Notes under the pieces: model-generated
What the model was told of the DNA's origin: nothing
Seen by the model: the letters and a program-made list of their open reading frames with translations, nothing else
Databases searched by the model: none
Source of the DNA: Neisseriaceae bacterium JH1-16
Lineage (GTDB): Bacteria > Pseudomonadota > Gammaproteobacteria > Burkholderiales > Chromobacteriaceae
Length of the DNA: 64,000 bases
Direction: 5' to 3'
Assembly: GCA_025989215.1 (NCBI GenBank)
Contig: JAPDNP010000002.1
Span: forward strand, 558,001 to 622,000
In this document: piece by piece, positions 8,607 to 17,111 of the stretch
Layout: each line of letters begins with the position of its first letter
Position numbering within the stretch: position 1 is the stretch's first letter
Position numbers and translations under genes: made by a program

Positions 8607-10346
8607 CTAGACCGCGCTCACCAGCGGCGCTTCGGCCAGGCTTGCCGCCGGGTCCCGCTGCGCCGCCAGATGGTGCGCGGCGAGGTAACCGAAGGTCATC
8701 GCCGGACCCAGCGTCGAGCCCGCTCCCGGATAGGTCGGCCCCATCACCGACGCCGAGGTGTTGCCAATCGCGTAGAGGCCCACGATCGCCGAGCCGTCCT
8801 CGCGCAGCACCCGGGCGTGCTCGTCGGTGAGCAGGCCGCCCTTGGTGCCGATGTCGCCGGCGTCGACCCGCACCGCGTAGTACGGTGCCTTGGCAAGCGG
8901 GGCCAGACACGGGTTGGGCTTGTTGTCCGGGTCGCCGTAATAGCGGTCGAAGGCGTTGCCGCCCTTGCCGAACTCCGGGTCCTCACCGTGCTCGGCGTAG
9001 CCGTTCATCTTCGCCACCGAGTCGGCGAGTCCCACCGCGTCGACGCCGATCTGTCTGGCCAAGGTCGCCAGGCTGTCGGCGCGGTGGATCACCTTGCCCC
9101 ACCAGTCGGCCGGCACCCGCGCGTCCGACTGCGCGTAGCCGGGCAGCAGCGGCCCCATCGGGTAGCGGCGGCGGAAGCGCGCGTCGAACACCAGCCAGGC
9201 CGGCACGCTGCGGCCGGTCTTGGCGTGATCGTCGTACATCGCATAGACGATGTCGGTGTACGGCGCCGCCTCGTTGACGAAGCGCCGCCCGTCGCCGTTG
9301 ACCAGCACGCAGCCGGGCAAGGCCCGTTCCATGAACAAGGTACGCTGCTTCTCCTCGCCCGGCACATGCATGGTCGGCGCCCACCAGGCGTGGTCGGTCA
9401 GGTCGGTGGCGGCGCCCAGTTTCAGCCCGGCCAGCAGCGCGTCACCGGTATTGTGCGGCGGCGTCGAACTCCAATCGGTGCTGGTCGGCCCCGGCAGGAA
9501 GCGCTCGCGCAGCGCCTGGTTGCGCTCGAACCCCCCAGCGCCGAGGATCACACCGCGGGTCGCGGTCAGTGTGCGATGCTGCCCGCCCTGCTCCACCACC
9601 ACGCCGGTGACGCGCCCGCCTGCCTCGACCAGGTCGACCAGCGGACTGTTCAGCCACAGCGGGATGTCGCGGTCGAGCATCGAGCGGCGCAGCCGGCCGA
9701 TCAGCGCATTGCCCAGCGCCAGATAGCGGTCGCGGCGGGTGCGGCGGCGCCAGCCGATATCCAGCCAGTAGCGCACCGCCAGGCCGCCGAGCAGGCGCAC
9801 CCAGCCCTTTTCCTTGCTGAGCATGCGCTGCGCCTCGGCGGCGGTCATCGCCAGTCGCCCGCCGACCAGCGTGCCTGGCGACGGCTCGCGCATAGTGAAG
9901 AATTCGTCCCCCAGTTCGGCGGCGTCGAACGACTCCGGGTCCATGGTGCGAAAACCCGGCCGCGAGCCGGGCAGCGCCTGGTAGTAGTCAGCGTAGAGCG
10001 GCAGCGAGCGAAAGCGCACCCGGGTATTCGTCTCGAACCAGCGCAGCATCGGCGCGGCGTGGTCGACATAGGTTTCGAGCTTGCTGTCGGCGACCATGCC
10101 GCGCGTGGCCGCCTTCAGATAGGTCAGCGCATCGGCACGGTTGTCTTCGCCGCCGAGCGCGGCGATCTGGTGATTGCACGGAATCCACACCCCGCCGCCG
10201 GAGACCGCGCTGGTGCCGCCGTAGCGGTCGGACTTCTCCACCACCAGCACCGACAGGCCCAGGTCGTGGGCGACGATGGCGCTGGCCAGCGCGCCGGCGC
10301 CGGAGCCGACCACCACCACGTCGTAACTATTCGAATTTTGTTTCAT
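8607..10346 (-). CDS. kstD: 3-oxosteroid 1-dehydrogenase
   Basis: 579 residues. The N-terminus carries the FAD motif VVGSGAGALASAIVAHDLG followed by GGTSAVSGGGVWIP, and the C-terminus has GLYAIGNTSASVMGPTYPGAGSTLGPAMTFG, a hallmark of KstD enzymes. The reaction is FAD-dependent 1,2-desaturation of 3-keto-4-ene steroids (for example androstenedione to androstadienedione), the step that together with 9-alpha-hydroxylation opens ring B. The ATG at 10346 is preceded by GGGGAG; an upstream in-frame start is less likely. It lies 121 nt downstream of the HsaA-like gene, with a terminator-like hairpin between them. Confidence 0.92.
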   Translation of the reverse strand: MKQNSNSYDVVVVGSGAGALASAIVAHDLGLSVLVVEKSDRYGGTSAVSGGGVWIPCNHQIAALGGEDNRADALTYLKAATRGMVADSKLETYVDHAAPMLRWFETNTRVRFRSLPLYADYYQALPGSRPGFRTMDPESFDAAELGDEFFTMREPSPGTLVGGRLAMTAAEAQRMLSKEKGWVRLLGGLAVRYWLDIGWRRRTRRDRYLALGNALIGRLRRSMLDRDIPLWLNSPLVDLVEAGGRVTGVVVEQGGQHRTLTATRGVILGAGGFERNQALRERFLPGPTSTDWSSTPPHNTGDALLAGLKLGAATDLTDHAWWAPTMHVPGEEKQRTLFMERALPGCVLVNGDGRRFVNEAAPYTDIVYAMYDDHAKTGRSVPAWLVFDARFRRRYPMGPLLPGYAQSDARVPADWWGKVIHRADSLATLARQIGVDAVGLADSVAKMNGYAEHGEDPEFGKGGNAFDRYYGDPDNKPNPCLAPLAKAPYYAVRVDAGDIGTKGGLLTDEHARVLREDGSAIVGLYAIGNTSASVMGPTYPGAGSTLGPAMTFGYLAAHHLAAQRDPAASLAEAPLVSAV

Positions 10347-10385
10347 GGCGCTCCCCATCAAGTATCGAAGCAAAGCCGCCAAGAA

Positions 10386-10453
10386 AACCCTCCTGGCTAG
10401 GCGCGCCGCCGTTTAGTACGGCAAGGCGACGCAGCAACGCCAGGAGGGGTTTA
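10386..10453 (-). terminator. Long hairpin between hsaA-like gene and kstD
   Basis: On the minus strand, AACCCCTCCTGGC (about 10440-10452) pairs with GCCAGGAGGGTTT (10385-10397) across a loop of about 40 nt, followed by TTCTTGG. It could be an attenuator that lowers kstD expression relative to the upstream monooxygenase, or an mRNA-processing structure. The loop is longer than in standard intrinsic terminators. Confidence 0.45.
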
Positions 10454-10467
10454 TTGGCGACGTCGGA

Positions 10468-11667
10468 TCAGAGGAAGAAGTCGGTGTTGTCGCGGCCCAG
10501 CAGCACTCCGCCGTAGTTGCGCGAGTATTTGTCGACGTTGTTGGCGACGTGGGTGCGCGCGCAGTGGATGTCGACGAAGTAGCGCGACAGCGGGCTGCCC
10601 AGATAAATGCCGTGCGCGCCGGACGAGTAGAACAGCCGGCTGACCAGCTGGGCACAGCGGTCGACCACGCTGGCCGACTGCACGCGGTAGTGGATACGGT
10701 CGAGCAGCTTCAGCGGCTCGCCGGCGCACAGCGAGGCCATCATGCTGGCGAAGTTGCGCAGCAGCATGGTGCGCATCTCGTCGATGGCCAGGCTAGCCTC
10801 GGCCGCCAGTTGCTGCGCGGTCGGGTCCTCGGCGGTGCGCGAGCCGTCGTTGACGCTGACGCGTCCGCTGCTGGCCTCCAGGAAGCTGGTCAGCGCCCCC
10901 TGCAGAGCACCGATGGTCGCGGTGGATACCGCGCGCACGAAGATCTGGCCGAACGGCAGCTGGTAAAGCGGCGCGTCGTTGAGCGCCAGGCCGGGGCTGG
11001 TGCCGGCGAAGCCGTCGGCCGCCTTGTGGGTGCGGTAGTCCGGCACGAAGGCGCCCTCGACCACCACGTCCTGGCTGCCGGTGCCCTTCAGGCCGACGGT
11101 GTGCCAGACATCATCGGTGCGGAAGTCGCCACGCGGCACCAGAAAGGTGCGGTATTCCGGCGCGCCGCCCGGCTTGGCTGGCGGCACCAGCACGCCGAGG
11201 AAGGCCCAGTCACAGTGGTCGACGCCGCTGGAGAAACCCCAGCGCCCGGACAGCTTGAAGCCGCCATCGACCCGCTCGATCTTGCCCTTGGGCATATAGG
11301 ACGAGGAGATCAGCGTGGCACTATCCTTTTCCCACACCTCGTTCTGCGCGCGCTCGTCGAACAGCGCCAGCTGCCAGTTGTGCACCGCGATCACGCCGTA
11401 GATCCAGGCGGTCGACATGCAGCCTTCGGCCAACGCCATCTGCACCTCGAAGAACACCTGCGGGTCGAGCTGGTAGCCGCCCCAGCGCTTCGGCTGCAGC
11501 ACGCGGAACAGGCCGGCTTCCTGCATGTCGGCGATGGTCTCGGCCGGCACGCGCCGTTCGCGTTCGGCCCGCGTCGCGCGTTCGCGCAGTTGCGGGATCA
11601 GCGCGCGGGCGCGGGCGATGAGTTCTTCGCCGGTGACGGTCTGGTCGGATGATTGGTGGCTGGGCAT
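10468..11667 (-). CDS. HsaA/TesA2-type flavin-dependent monooxygenase
   Basis: 399 residues of the acyl-CoA-dehydrogenase-like group D flavoprotein monooxygenases. Segments such as AGLFRVLQPKRWGGYQLDP, GCMSTAWIYGVIAVHNW, SGRWGFSSGVDHCDWAFLG and the terminal SRNYGGVLLGRDN..FFL match the oxygenase that hydroxylates 3-HSA to the catechol 3,4-DHSA in steroid ring degradation. Such enzymes use reduced FMN or FAD from a separate reductase (HsaB/TesA1), which is not in this window. The ATG at 11667 follows CAGGAG. The regulatory element at 11754-11771 is upstream. It heads a minus-strand unit with kstD. Confidence 0.9.
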   Translation of the reverse strand: MPSHQSSDQTVTGEELIARARALIPQLRERATRAERERRVPAETIADMQEAGLFRVLQPKRWGGYQLDPQVFFEVQMALAEGCMSTAWIYGVIAVHNWQLALFDERAQNEVWEKDSATLISSSYMPKGKIERVDGGFKLSGRWGFSSGVDHCDWAFLGVLVPPAKPGGAPEYRTFLVPRGDFRTDDVWHTVGLKGTGSQDVVVEGAFVPDYRTHKAADGFAGTSPGLALNDAPLYQLPFGQIFVRAVSTATIGALQGALTSFLEASSGRVSVNDGSRTAEDPTAQQLAAEASLAIDEMRTMLLRNFASMMASLCAGEPLKLLDRIHYRVQSASVVDRCAQLVSRLFYSSGAHGIYLGSPLSRYFVDIHCARTHVANNVDKYSRNYGGVLLGRDNTDFFL

Positions 11668-11753
11668 CGCACTCTCCTGCAAACGGGTGATGGGAGCAGG
11701 AGGCGCACACGCCTCCCGGTGGAGGCAGTGTTGTATGGATGCGGGGGCGGGTT

Positions 11754-11771
11754 CATCGTCCGAAGGGACTA
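11754..11771 (-). promoter_or_regulatory. Steroid regulon element, copy 2
   Basis: Read towards the hsaA-like gene: TAGTCC-CTTC-GGACGATG. Its centre is about 95 nt upstream of the ATG at 11667. It differs from copy 1 only inside the 4-nt spacer. Confidence 0.65.
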
Positions 11772-11805
11772 AACGTGTGGGGGCCTTTGTGTGGTTCGGA
11801 CAACA

Positions 11806-12034
11806 TTAGCGAGACCTGTGACTTTGTCGGTCTCGCCCGACCGGCGAGGTACTTTCTTTGCTTCGTCAAAGAAAGTACCCAAAGAAAGACGACCCCACCG
11901 CGCTGGCCTACGGCTTCCCTCGCGCCTGCCAAGCGGCCAGGCGCCGCCGAACTCGCACCGCGCTAACGTCGCGGCGCTCGAACATGCGGCGGCTTAAAAC
12001 CTGGCCGCTTGACGATCGCTCGGCAGCGCAGAAG
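11806..12034 (-). repeat. Interspersed repeat, type A, intact copy
   Basis: A roughly 230-bp unit, oriented right to left here. It starts with a GCTGCCGAGCGATCG block, passes through GAGTTCGGCGGCGCCTGGCC and GGCAGGCGCGAGGGAAGCCG, and ends with a hairpin (GTACTTTCTTTG/CAAAGAAAGTAC, 11849-11878). The same unit, split by the prophage, lies at 22785-22876 plus 59999-60147. Its intactness lets the empty prophage site be reconstructed. Confidence 0.8.
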
Positions 12035-12269
12035 GGGATGGGCAGGTCGCATGAAACGTTGCTGAAAAAGCATGGGACTGAACACCTCAAACTTTGACCG
12101 GAATGCCACTGCCCAACGGCCTAAAAGGCACTGCACCCACAGCCTCAAAATGAACCACACCAGCGCCCAAGGTTAGCCGAACAAAGCGATCGAAGACGCC
12201 CCCCCAATCGCATCGGTCACCCTTCGGCCCACCTAGCCCTAACCTCAATAGCCCCTGCTACCAACGACC

Positions 12270-12569
12270 ACCCTCCCCCCTTCGACGCCGCCGAGGACGA
12301 CGCGGCCAACGGGGGTAGTCGGCGAGCACTGTCCGAGTACCGACACAGTCGGTGCGAGTTGCGCAGCCGCCCGTTGGCCGTGGCGCCCGCAGGGCAGCCC
12401 GCAAAGCGGGCCGGCGTCGCGGGGTCGCCTTTTCTTTGAGTACTTTCTTTTTGGCGACGCAAAAGAAAGTACTCCGCCCCGCCGGGCGGGACCGGCGCTG
12501 CAACAATCCTCGCCAACATTGGCAATCCCTCACCAGACAAAGCCACAGGTCTCGCCAAAGTTGGCCGAA
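12270..12569 (+). repeat. Interspersed repeat, type B
   Basis: A unit of about 230-300 bp with GCCCGCAAAGCGGGC, a hairpin AGTACTTTCTTTT/AAAAGAAAGTACT (12439-12473), CCCGCCGGGCGGGACCGGCG and a terminal TTGGCCGAA (12561). A second copy in opposite orientation is at about 22255-22530. It shares the central hairpin logic with type A. Confidence 0.75.
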
Positions 12570-12592
12570 CAAAAAACCGAGCAAACCCAGCA

Positions 12593-12618
12593 AAACAAAA
12601 GCCCCGCCAAAGCGGGGC
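12593..12618 (-). terminator. Intrinsic terminator of the LuxR-type regulator gene
   Basis: On the minus strand, GCCCCGC-TTTG-GCGGGGC is followed by TTTTGTTTTG. It lies 28 nt past the stop codon, and a TTGGCCGAA element (12628-12636, inverted) sits between stop and stem. Confidence 0.8.
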
Positions 12619-12645
12619 CCCCTCCTGTTCGGCCAACCTAAACAA

Positions 12646-13854
12646 TCACCCCAACGTCACCACACTGTTCAGCAACACCCGCACCAGCGTGGTCTGGCGC
12701 GTCACGCCGGTCTTGGAAAAGATCGAGCGCAAATGCGCCCGCGCGGTGTTGCGGCGGATGCCCATCTCGTCGGACGCCTCGTCCAGCGTCATGCCGTCGG
12801 CCAGCAAGGTCGCCAGCACCGCCTCGGACGGAGTCAGGTCGAACAGCCGCATCACGATCTCGTGCGAAGGCTGGCTGCGCGATTCGGGGTCGCGCAGGAA
12901 GATCACCACCGCCGGACGCTCGGCGCTGTCGTTCCATTCGTCCTCCGGAGCCGCGCGTACCAGCACGCCGATCTTGCCGTTGCCGGACGGCCGGGTAAGC
13001 GAGATCGCCTCGACCACCGAGGGGCTGGTGCCGCCGGCGCCGTGCTGTTGCAGCGCCTGCTTGATCAGCCTCTGCAACTCGCGGTGTTCCTGACCGTACT
13101 CCGCCTGCAGGTGCCCCTTCACTAGCTTCAAGCCGTCGGCTTGGCCGAGGACCTCCTGGCCGTGGCGGTTGATCTTGATGATGTCGCCGCGCTCGTTGAG
13201 CACGATGGTGCCGATCAGCATGCGGTCTACCGCGCCGGCGTACATCTGCCTCTCGACTTCGAGCTGGCCCAGGGTGCTGTGCATTTTCACCGCGCGCTTC
13301 AGGTGCGACAGCAGCTGCCGGCACACCGCCTTGTCGTAGGGGCTGAACGGCATATCGTCGGCGCCGCGACACAGTCGCAGCCGGCACTCGATGCCGCCCT
13401 CCACCTTCATGTCGGACCCGAGCACGTGCAGGATGCCGTGCGGCTCGAGAAATTCGCGGTAGAGCGGACTGTCGCGCCAGGCTTGGTCGCCGAGCAGCTC
13501 GGCGGCGGTCACCACCTGGTTTTCGGGCAGGCCGATGAAGGGGTCGAGCGCGAAGAAGTGGGTGTTGTAAGACGCGTGTCCTTCGGAGCTGACATGGCCG
13601 GCATGGATCATCACGCCGCTCCAGTTCTGCGCCGGCGGGCGCAGGATCAGCGTGGCGTGCGAGCAGTCGAGCTGTTCGCGCAACAGCTCGAGAAAGCTGC
13701 GCCACGGCGGGTTTTCGGTCGCACCTTCATACAGGCTGTCGAGCAGAGCGCTCAGTTCGGCCGGGGGGATCGTCGGGACATCGGGTATGCCAGCGGAAAC
13801 GACGCAGGGCATCCCATCCCGGGTGCGCGAGGGGCGCAGCAAGGCCTGGGCCAT
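12646..13854 (-). CDS. LuxR-family transcriptional regulator, TeiR-like
   Basis: 402 residues: a long N-terminal sensory part with a PAS-like centre (AGAVDRMLIGTIVLNERGDIIKIN, about residues 205-230) and a C-terminal LuxR-type helix-turn-helix (LTPSEAVLATLLADGMTLDEASDEMGIRRNTARAHLRSIFSKTG, about 340-385). Size and layout match TeiR of Comamonas testosteroni, the activator of testosterone catabolism. The ATG at 13854 follows AGGAG. It is flanked by the hsaA-like/kstD unit and kshA, and is the best candidate to bind the repeated TAGTCC-N4-GGACGATG sites. Confidence 0.85.
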   Translation of the reverse strand: MAQALLRPSRTRDGMPCVVSAGIPDVPTIPPAELSALLDSLYEGATENPPWRSFLELLREQLDCSHATLILRPPAQNWSGVMIHAGHVSSEGHASYNTHFFALDPFIGLPENQVVTAAELLGDQAWRDSPLYREFLEPHGILHVLGSDMKVEGGIECRLRLCRGADDMPFSPYDKAVCRQLLSHLKRAVKMHSTLGQLEVERQMYAGAVDRMLIGTIVLNERGDIIKINRHGQEVLGQADGLKLVKGHLQAEYGQEHRELQRLIKQALQQHGAGGTSPSVVEAISLTRPSGNGKIGVLVRAAPEDEWNDSAERPAVVIFLRDPESRSQPSHEIVMRLFDLTPSEAVLATLLADGMTLDEASDEMGIRRNTARAHLRSIFSKTGVTRQTTLVRVLLNSVVTLG

Positions 13855-14085
13855 CGGTTTTCTCCTCTGTTTCCTTTGATGGTCATGTTTTATCGCCGCG
13901 TGTGTCCACGGCTGGTCCGGCTGTGTCGCCGGTTTGGCACTACTACCCCCAGCCGGTACGGCCGCCGATCTGACGCGGCGATCCTGTCCGGCACGGTGAA
14001 GCGTGGGTGGATGCCGCCGAGGCGGCCGGCGACATCACCCGGTGATGAAATCTGAATCAAATTTTGTTGAAAAGCCAGCGACGGT

Positions 14086-15147
14086 TCAGTCCAGGTGATG
14101 AAGGGCCGGTTTGTCGTCCAGGCCGAAATCGAGCTCGAAACGACGGGATTCGCGCATATCCGGTTCGATCTGCGCGACATCGACGTAGAACTGCTGATAC
14201 CAGCGCCGCGCCGCGTAGATCGGGCCGTCGTTTTCGCACAACACCGGGTTGTCGATGCGCACCTTGTTGTCCCAGATCGCCACGTCTTCCAGCAGCGCGG
14301 CCTGCGCCTGCTCGACGTACTGCGCGGCGATCGCCTGGTTCTGCTCGTCGGACAGGCCCGGGATGCGCTCGACCAGCACGCCGTAGAACAGGCGGAAGCT
14401 GTTCAGGTCGATCGGCGTATTGCAGGTGATCAGCATCGAGCGGATGGTCAGGCCGTCGAAGGCGCCGACCATCTCGACGAACAGGTTGGCCGGGCCGTGG
14501 TAAGTGGCACGGCTCAAGAGGCGGCTCTCGCCGGACAGGCGGGCCGAGCTGCCGACCATCAGCTGCGTCGCCTTGTGTCCCTCGAACAGGTTGGCGAAAT
14601 ACACCGGCGGCGCGCCGTGCACCACGTCGAAGTGCGCCATGTCGGCGATGTTGTCGACCAGTTCGCGGTTGTTGGTGTTGATCACCCACGAGGTCAGCGT
14701 CATCGGCGACCAGTTGTCGGAGAAGCAGGCCTTGTAGTGCGGGATCGGCTGCTGCGGGTCGGGCGGGTTGCCCTCTGGGTCGTGCCAGACGAACAACAGC
14801 CGGTTTTCTTCCTGCACATGCCAGGTGCGCACCTTGGCCTTGGGCGGCACGCGCTTGCAGTAGGGGATCTCGGCGGCCTTGCCATCCGCACCATAACGCC
14901 AGCCATGGAACGGACAGGCCACAGTGTTGCCCTCAACTGCGCCCATGCTCAGGTCGCCGCCCATGTGCGGACACCAAGCATCCAGCACATTGAGCGCGCC
15001 GTCCTCGCCCTGGAACGCCACCAGCCGGGTGCCGAACGCATCGATACGGTGCGGCTTGCCATCCTTGAAGTCGGCCGCCAGCCCCACACAGTGCCAGCCG
15101 CGCGCAAAGCGCTGTTCGATCGGCTTCGCTTCGATTTGGTGCGCCAT
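14086..15147 (-). CDS. kshA: 3-ketosteroid 9-alpha-hydroxylase, Rieske oxygenase subunit
   Basis: 353 residues. The Rieske [2Fe-2S] ligands are in WCPHMGGDLSMGAVEGNTVACPFHGW (about residues 65-90, CxH...CxxH) and the mononuclear iron site in NIADMAHFDVVHG (about 175-187). KshA hydroxylates C9 of 3-keto-1,4-diene steroids, which triggers ring B opening; electrons come from the reductase KshB, not seen here. The ATG at 15147 has GAGGAG 8 nt upstream. It is divergent from the SDR operon, and each side has its own copy of the regulatory element. Confidence 0.93.
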   Translation of the reverse strand: MAHQIEAKPIEQRFARGWHCVGLAADFKDGKPHRIDAFGTRLVAFQGEDGALNVLDAWCPHMGGDLSMGAVEGNTVACPFHGWRYGADGKAAEIPYCKRVPPKAKVRTWHVQEENRLLFVWHDPEGNPPDPQQPIPHYKACFSDNWSPMTLTSWVINTNNRELVDNIADMAHFDVVHGAPPVYFANLFEGHKATQLMVGSSARLSGESRLLSRATYHGPANLFVEMVGAFDGLTIRSMLITCNTPIDLNSFRLFYGVLVERIPGLSDEQNQAIAAQYVEQAQAALLEDVAIWDNKVRIDNPVLCENDGPIYAARRWYQQFYVDVAQIEPDMRESRRFELDFGLDDKPALHHLD

Positions 15148-15207
15148 CCGCTGTCTCCTCATTCTTGTGGTGAATGCCTGATTCTTGAGTGCGTCTGCGA
15201 CCCCCTT

Positions 15208-15225
15208 CATCGTCTGTTCGGACGA
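15208..15225 (-). promoter_or_regulatory. Steroid regulon element, copy 3 (kshA)
   Basis: Read towards kshA: TCGTCC-GAAC-AGACGATG, two changes from the other copies. Its centre is about 69 nt upstream of the kshA ATG. Confidence 0.6.
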
Positions 15226-15289
15226 TATCGCCAGCCTCGCAGCCGCTCCGTCATGGGAAACAGCAGACCGCATATCACGACAAGCCGCC

Positions 15290-15307
15290 TAGTCCATGCG
15301 GACGATG
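15290..15307 (+). promoter_or_regulatory. Steroid regulon element, copy 4 (SDR operon)
   Basis: Read towards the plus-strand SDR operon: TAGTCC-ATGC-GGACGATG, a perfect match outside the spacer. Its centre is about 82 nt upstream of the ATG at 15381. Confidence 0.65.
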
Positions 15308-15380
15308 TTCGGCCAGCCCCCTCCGCACAGCATCGCTACAGCAACCTCCACTCCATCCCCGCAGCCAAAGGCAGAGCGCG

Positions 15381-16175
15381 ATGCCCCATTTCCAACCCAC
15401 CCTCGCCGTGATCACCGGCGCCGCCCGCGGCCTGGGCCTGGCCCTGGCCGAGACGCTGTCCCGGCGCGGCTATCGGCTGCTGCTGGCCGACCGCGACGCG
15501 GCGGTGCACGAGACCGCAGCGGCGCTCGGCGCCGACTCGCTGCAGTGCGACGTCACCCGCGAAGCCGACCTGATCGCGCTGCGCGACCGGGCCTTCGCCG
15601 CCGGCCTGCCGGTGCTGCTGATCAATAACGCCGGCACGCTGCTGTCCGGCAACGCCTGGGAAATCCCGGCCGCCGACTGGCGCCGCGTGCTCGACATCAA
15701 TCTGGTCGCCACCGTCGACGCCTGCCGGCTGTTCGTGCCGGCGATGCAAGCGACCGGTAGTGGCCAGATCGTCAACGTCGCCTCGATGGCCGGCCTGGCG
15801 GTCGGGCCGTGGCTGGCGCCATACACGGTGTCGAAGTTCGGCGTGGTGGCACTGACCGAATCGCTGTACCTGGAATGCCTGGCAGGTGGACTGCCGATCG
15901 CGGTGTCGGTGGTCTGCCCCGGCCCGGTCAGCACCGAGATCGCCAGCGCTCTTTCGGCCAACCCGGCCTCGCCGGCCGGCCAGATGACGCTGGGCCTGCA
16001 GCAGCACATCGCCGCCGGCCTGAGCCCGAGCGAGGCGGCGCAGCTGATCGCCGACGGCATCGAAGCGCGCCGCTTCTGGATCTTCACCCACGAAGAGGCG
16101 CGCCACGCCGCGCGCGCGCGCCTCGAAGGCCTGCTGGCCGACCAGCCGCCGGCGCTCCCCTTTGCCCAGGAGTAA
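15381..16175 (+). CDS. Short-chain dehydrogenase/reductase
   Basis: 264 residues with the SDR signature: ITGAARGLGLALAE (about 11-24), LLINNAGTL (about 82-90), and a catalytic tetrad in IVNVASMAGLAVGPWLAPYTVSK (Ser about 133, YxxxK about 150). It is first in a four-gene plus-strand operon under regulatory copy 4. A hydroxysteroid dehydrogenase role fits the context but the substrate position cannot be read from the sequence. The ATG at 15381 has only a weak purine-rich site upstream. Confidence 0.87.
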   Translation: MPHFQPTLAVITGAARGLGLALAETLSRRGYRLLLADRDAAVHETAAALGADSLQCDVTREADLIALRDRAFAAGLPVLLINNAGTLLSGNAWEIPAADWRRVLDINLVATVDACRLFVPAMQATGSGQIVNVASMAGLAVGPWLAPYTVSKFGVVALTESLYLECLAGGLPIAVSVVCPGPVSTEIASALSANPASPAGQMTLGLQQHIAAGLSPSEAAQLIADGIEARRFWIFTHEEARHAARARLEGLLADQPPALPFAQE

Positions 16176-16178
16176 GTC

Positions 16179-17111
16179 ATGCCCCTCGACGCCCACGCCC
16201 AGGCGGTGCTCGCCGCCTTCGCCGACCTGCCGCCGCTCGACCCGGCCACGCTGACCATCGAGCACTACCGCGCCTTCCTCGCCGTCGGCATGGTGCCGGG
16301 CGAACCCGAACCGCTCGCCCAGGTAAGCGACCTCGTTGCCCAAGGCGCCGCCGGGGCGATCGCCGCGCGCGCCTATCATCCGGGCGGCAATGGCCCGCTG
16401 CCGGTGGTGGCGTTCTTCCACGGCGGCGGCTTCGTCTCGCTCGGCCTCGACTCGCACGATGCGCTGTGCCGCCGCCTCGCCCTGCTGTCCGGCGCGCTGG
16501 TGGTGTCGTTCGACTACCGGCTCGCCCCCGAGGCGCCGTTCCCGGCCGCCGCGCACGATGCCGTCGCCGCAGTGCGATGGCTGCATGCCCACGCGGCCGC
16601 GCTGGGCGGTGACCCGGGCCGCATCGCGGTAGCCGGCGACAGCGCCGGCGGCAACCTCGCCGCCGTGGCCGCGCAGCAGTTGCGCGGCGATGCCGCCGAG
16701 CCCTGCCACCAGCTGCTGCTGTATCCGGCCGTCGACGGCGCCGCCGACACGGCCTCCTACCACGAACACGTCAACGTCGGCTTCCTGCCGGCGGCACTGA
16801 TGCGCTGGTTCTGGCAGCTGTATCTCGGCGACGCCGACGCGCACGACCCGCTCGCCAGCCCGCTGCGTTCGGCCAAGCTTGCGGGCCTTGCTCCCGCCAC
16901 CGTGTTCACCGCCGAGTGCGACCCGCTACGCGACGAGGGCGAAGCGTATGCCCGCGCGCTGGCCGCCACCGGCAACGCGGTGGAGCTGAAACGCTGGGAC
17001 GGCCAGTTCCACGGTTTCGCCAGCCTGCTCGGGGTGCTGCCGGCCGCCGACGCGGCCGTGGCCGAGGGCGCCGCCGCACTGCGCCGTGCCTTCGCGGCGG
17101 TGCCGGCATGA
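16179..17111 (+). CDS. Alpha/beta hydrolase, hormone-sensitive-lipase family esterase
   Basis: 310 residues. It has the oxyanion-hole motif HGGGF (about residue 81), the nucleophile elbow GDSAGGN (about 153), the acid in TAECDPLRDEGE and the histidine in WDGQFHGF (about 281). These are family IV (HSL) esterases acting on short acyl esters. In this operon it may cleave a steroid ester such as an acetate, or a lactone formed during side-chain or ring removal. The gene starts 3 nt after the SDR stop and its stop overlaps the next start (ATGA). Confidence 0.88.
   Translation: MPLDAHAQAVLAAFADLPPLDPATLTIEHYRAFLAVGMVPGEPEPLAQVSDLVAQGAAGAIAARAYHPGGNGPLPVVAFFHGGGFVSLGLDSHDALCRRLALLSGALVVSFDYRLAPEAPFPAAAHDAVAAVRWLHAHAAALGGDPGRIAVAGDSAGGNLAAVAAQQLRGDAAEPCHQLLLYPAVDGAADTASYHEHVNVGFLPAALMRWFWQLYLGDADAHDPLASPLRSAKLAGLAPATVFTAECDPLRDEGEAYARALAATGNAVELKRWDGQFHGFASLLGVLPAADAAVAEGAAALRRAFAAVPA

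Larger units (their letters stand above)
11668..12645. other. Intergenic region filled by two interspersed repeats
   Basis: Contains the steroid element for the hsaA-like gene (11754-11771), a type A repeat (about 11806-12034), a type B repeat (about 12270-12500) and the minus-strand terminator of the LuxR-type regulator gene. Reading frames here follow the repeats and have no family resemblance. Confidence 0.7.

Noticed and set aside
8670-10400. Long plus-strand open frame opposite kstD
   Set aside because: Arg/Gly/His-rich sequence typical of the complement of a GC-rich gene; kstD on the other strand has full family motifs.
15336-16844. 502-residue minus-strand frame across the SDR and esterase genes
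   Set aside because: Complement of two genes with intact catalytic motifs; composition is of shadow type.
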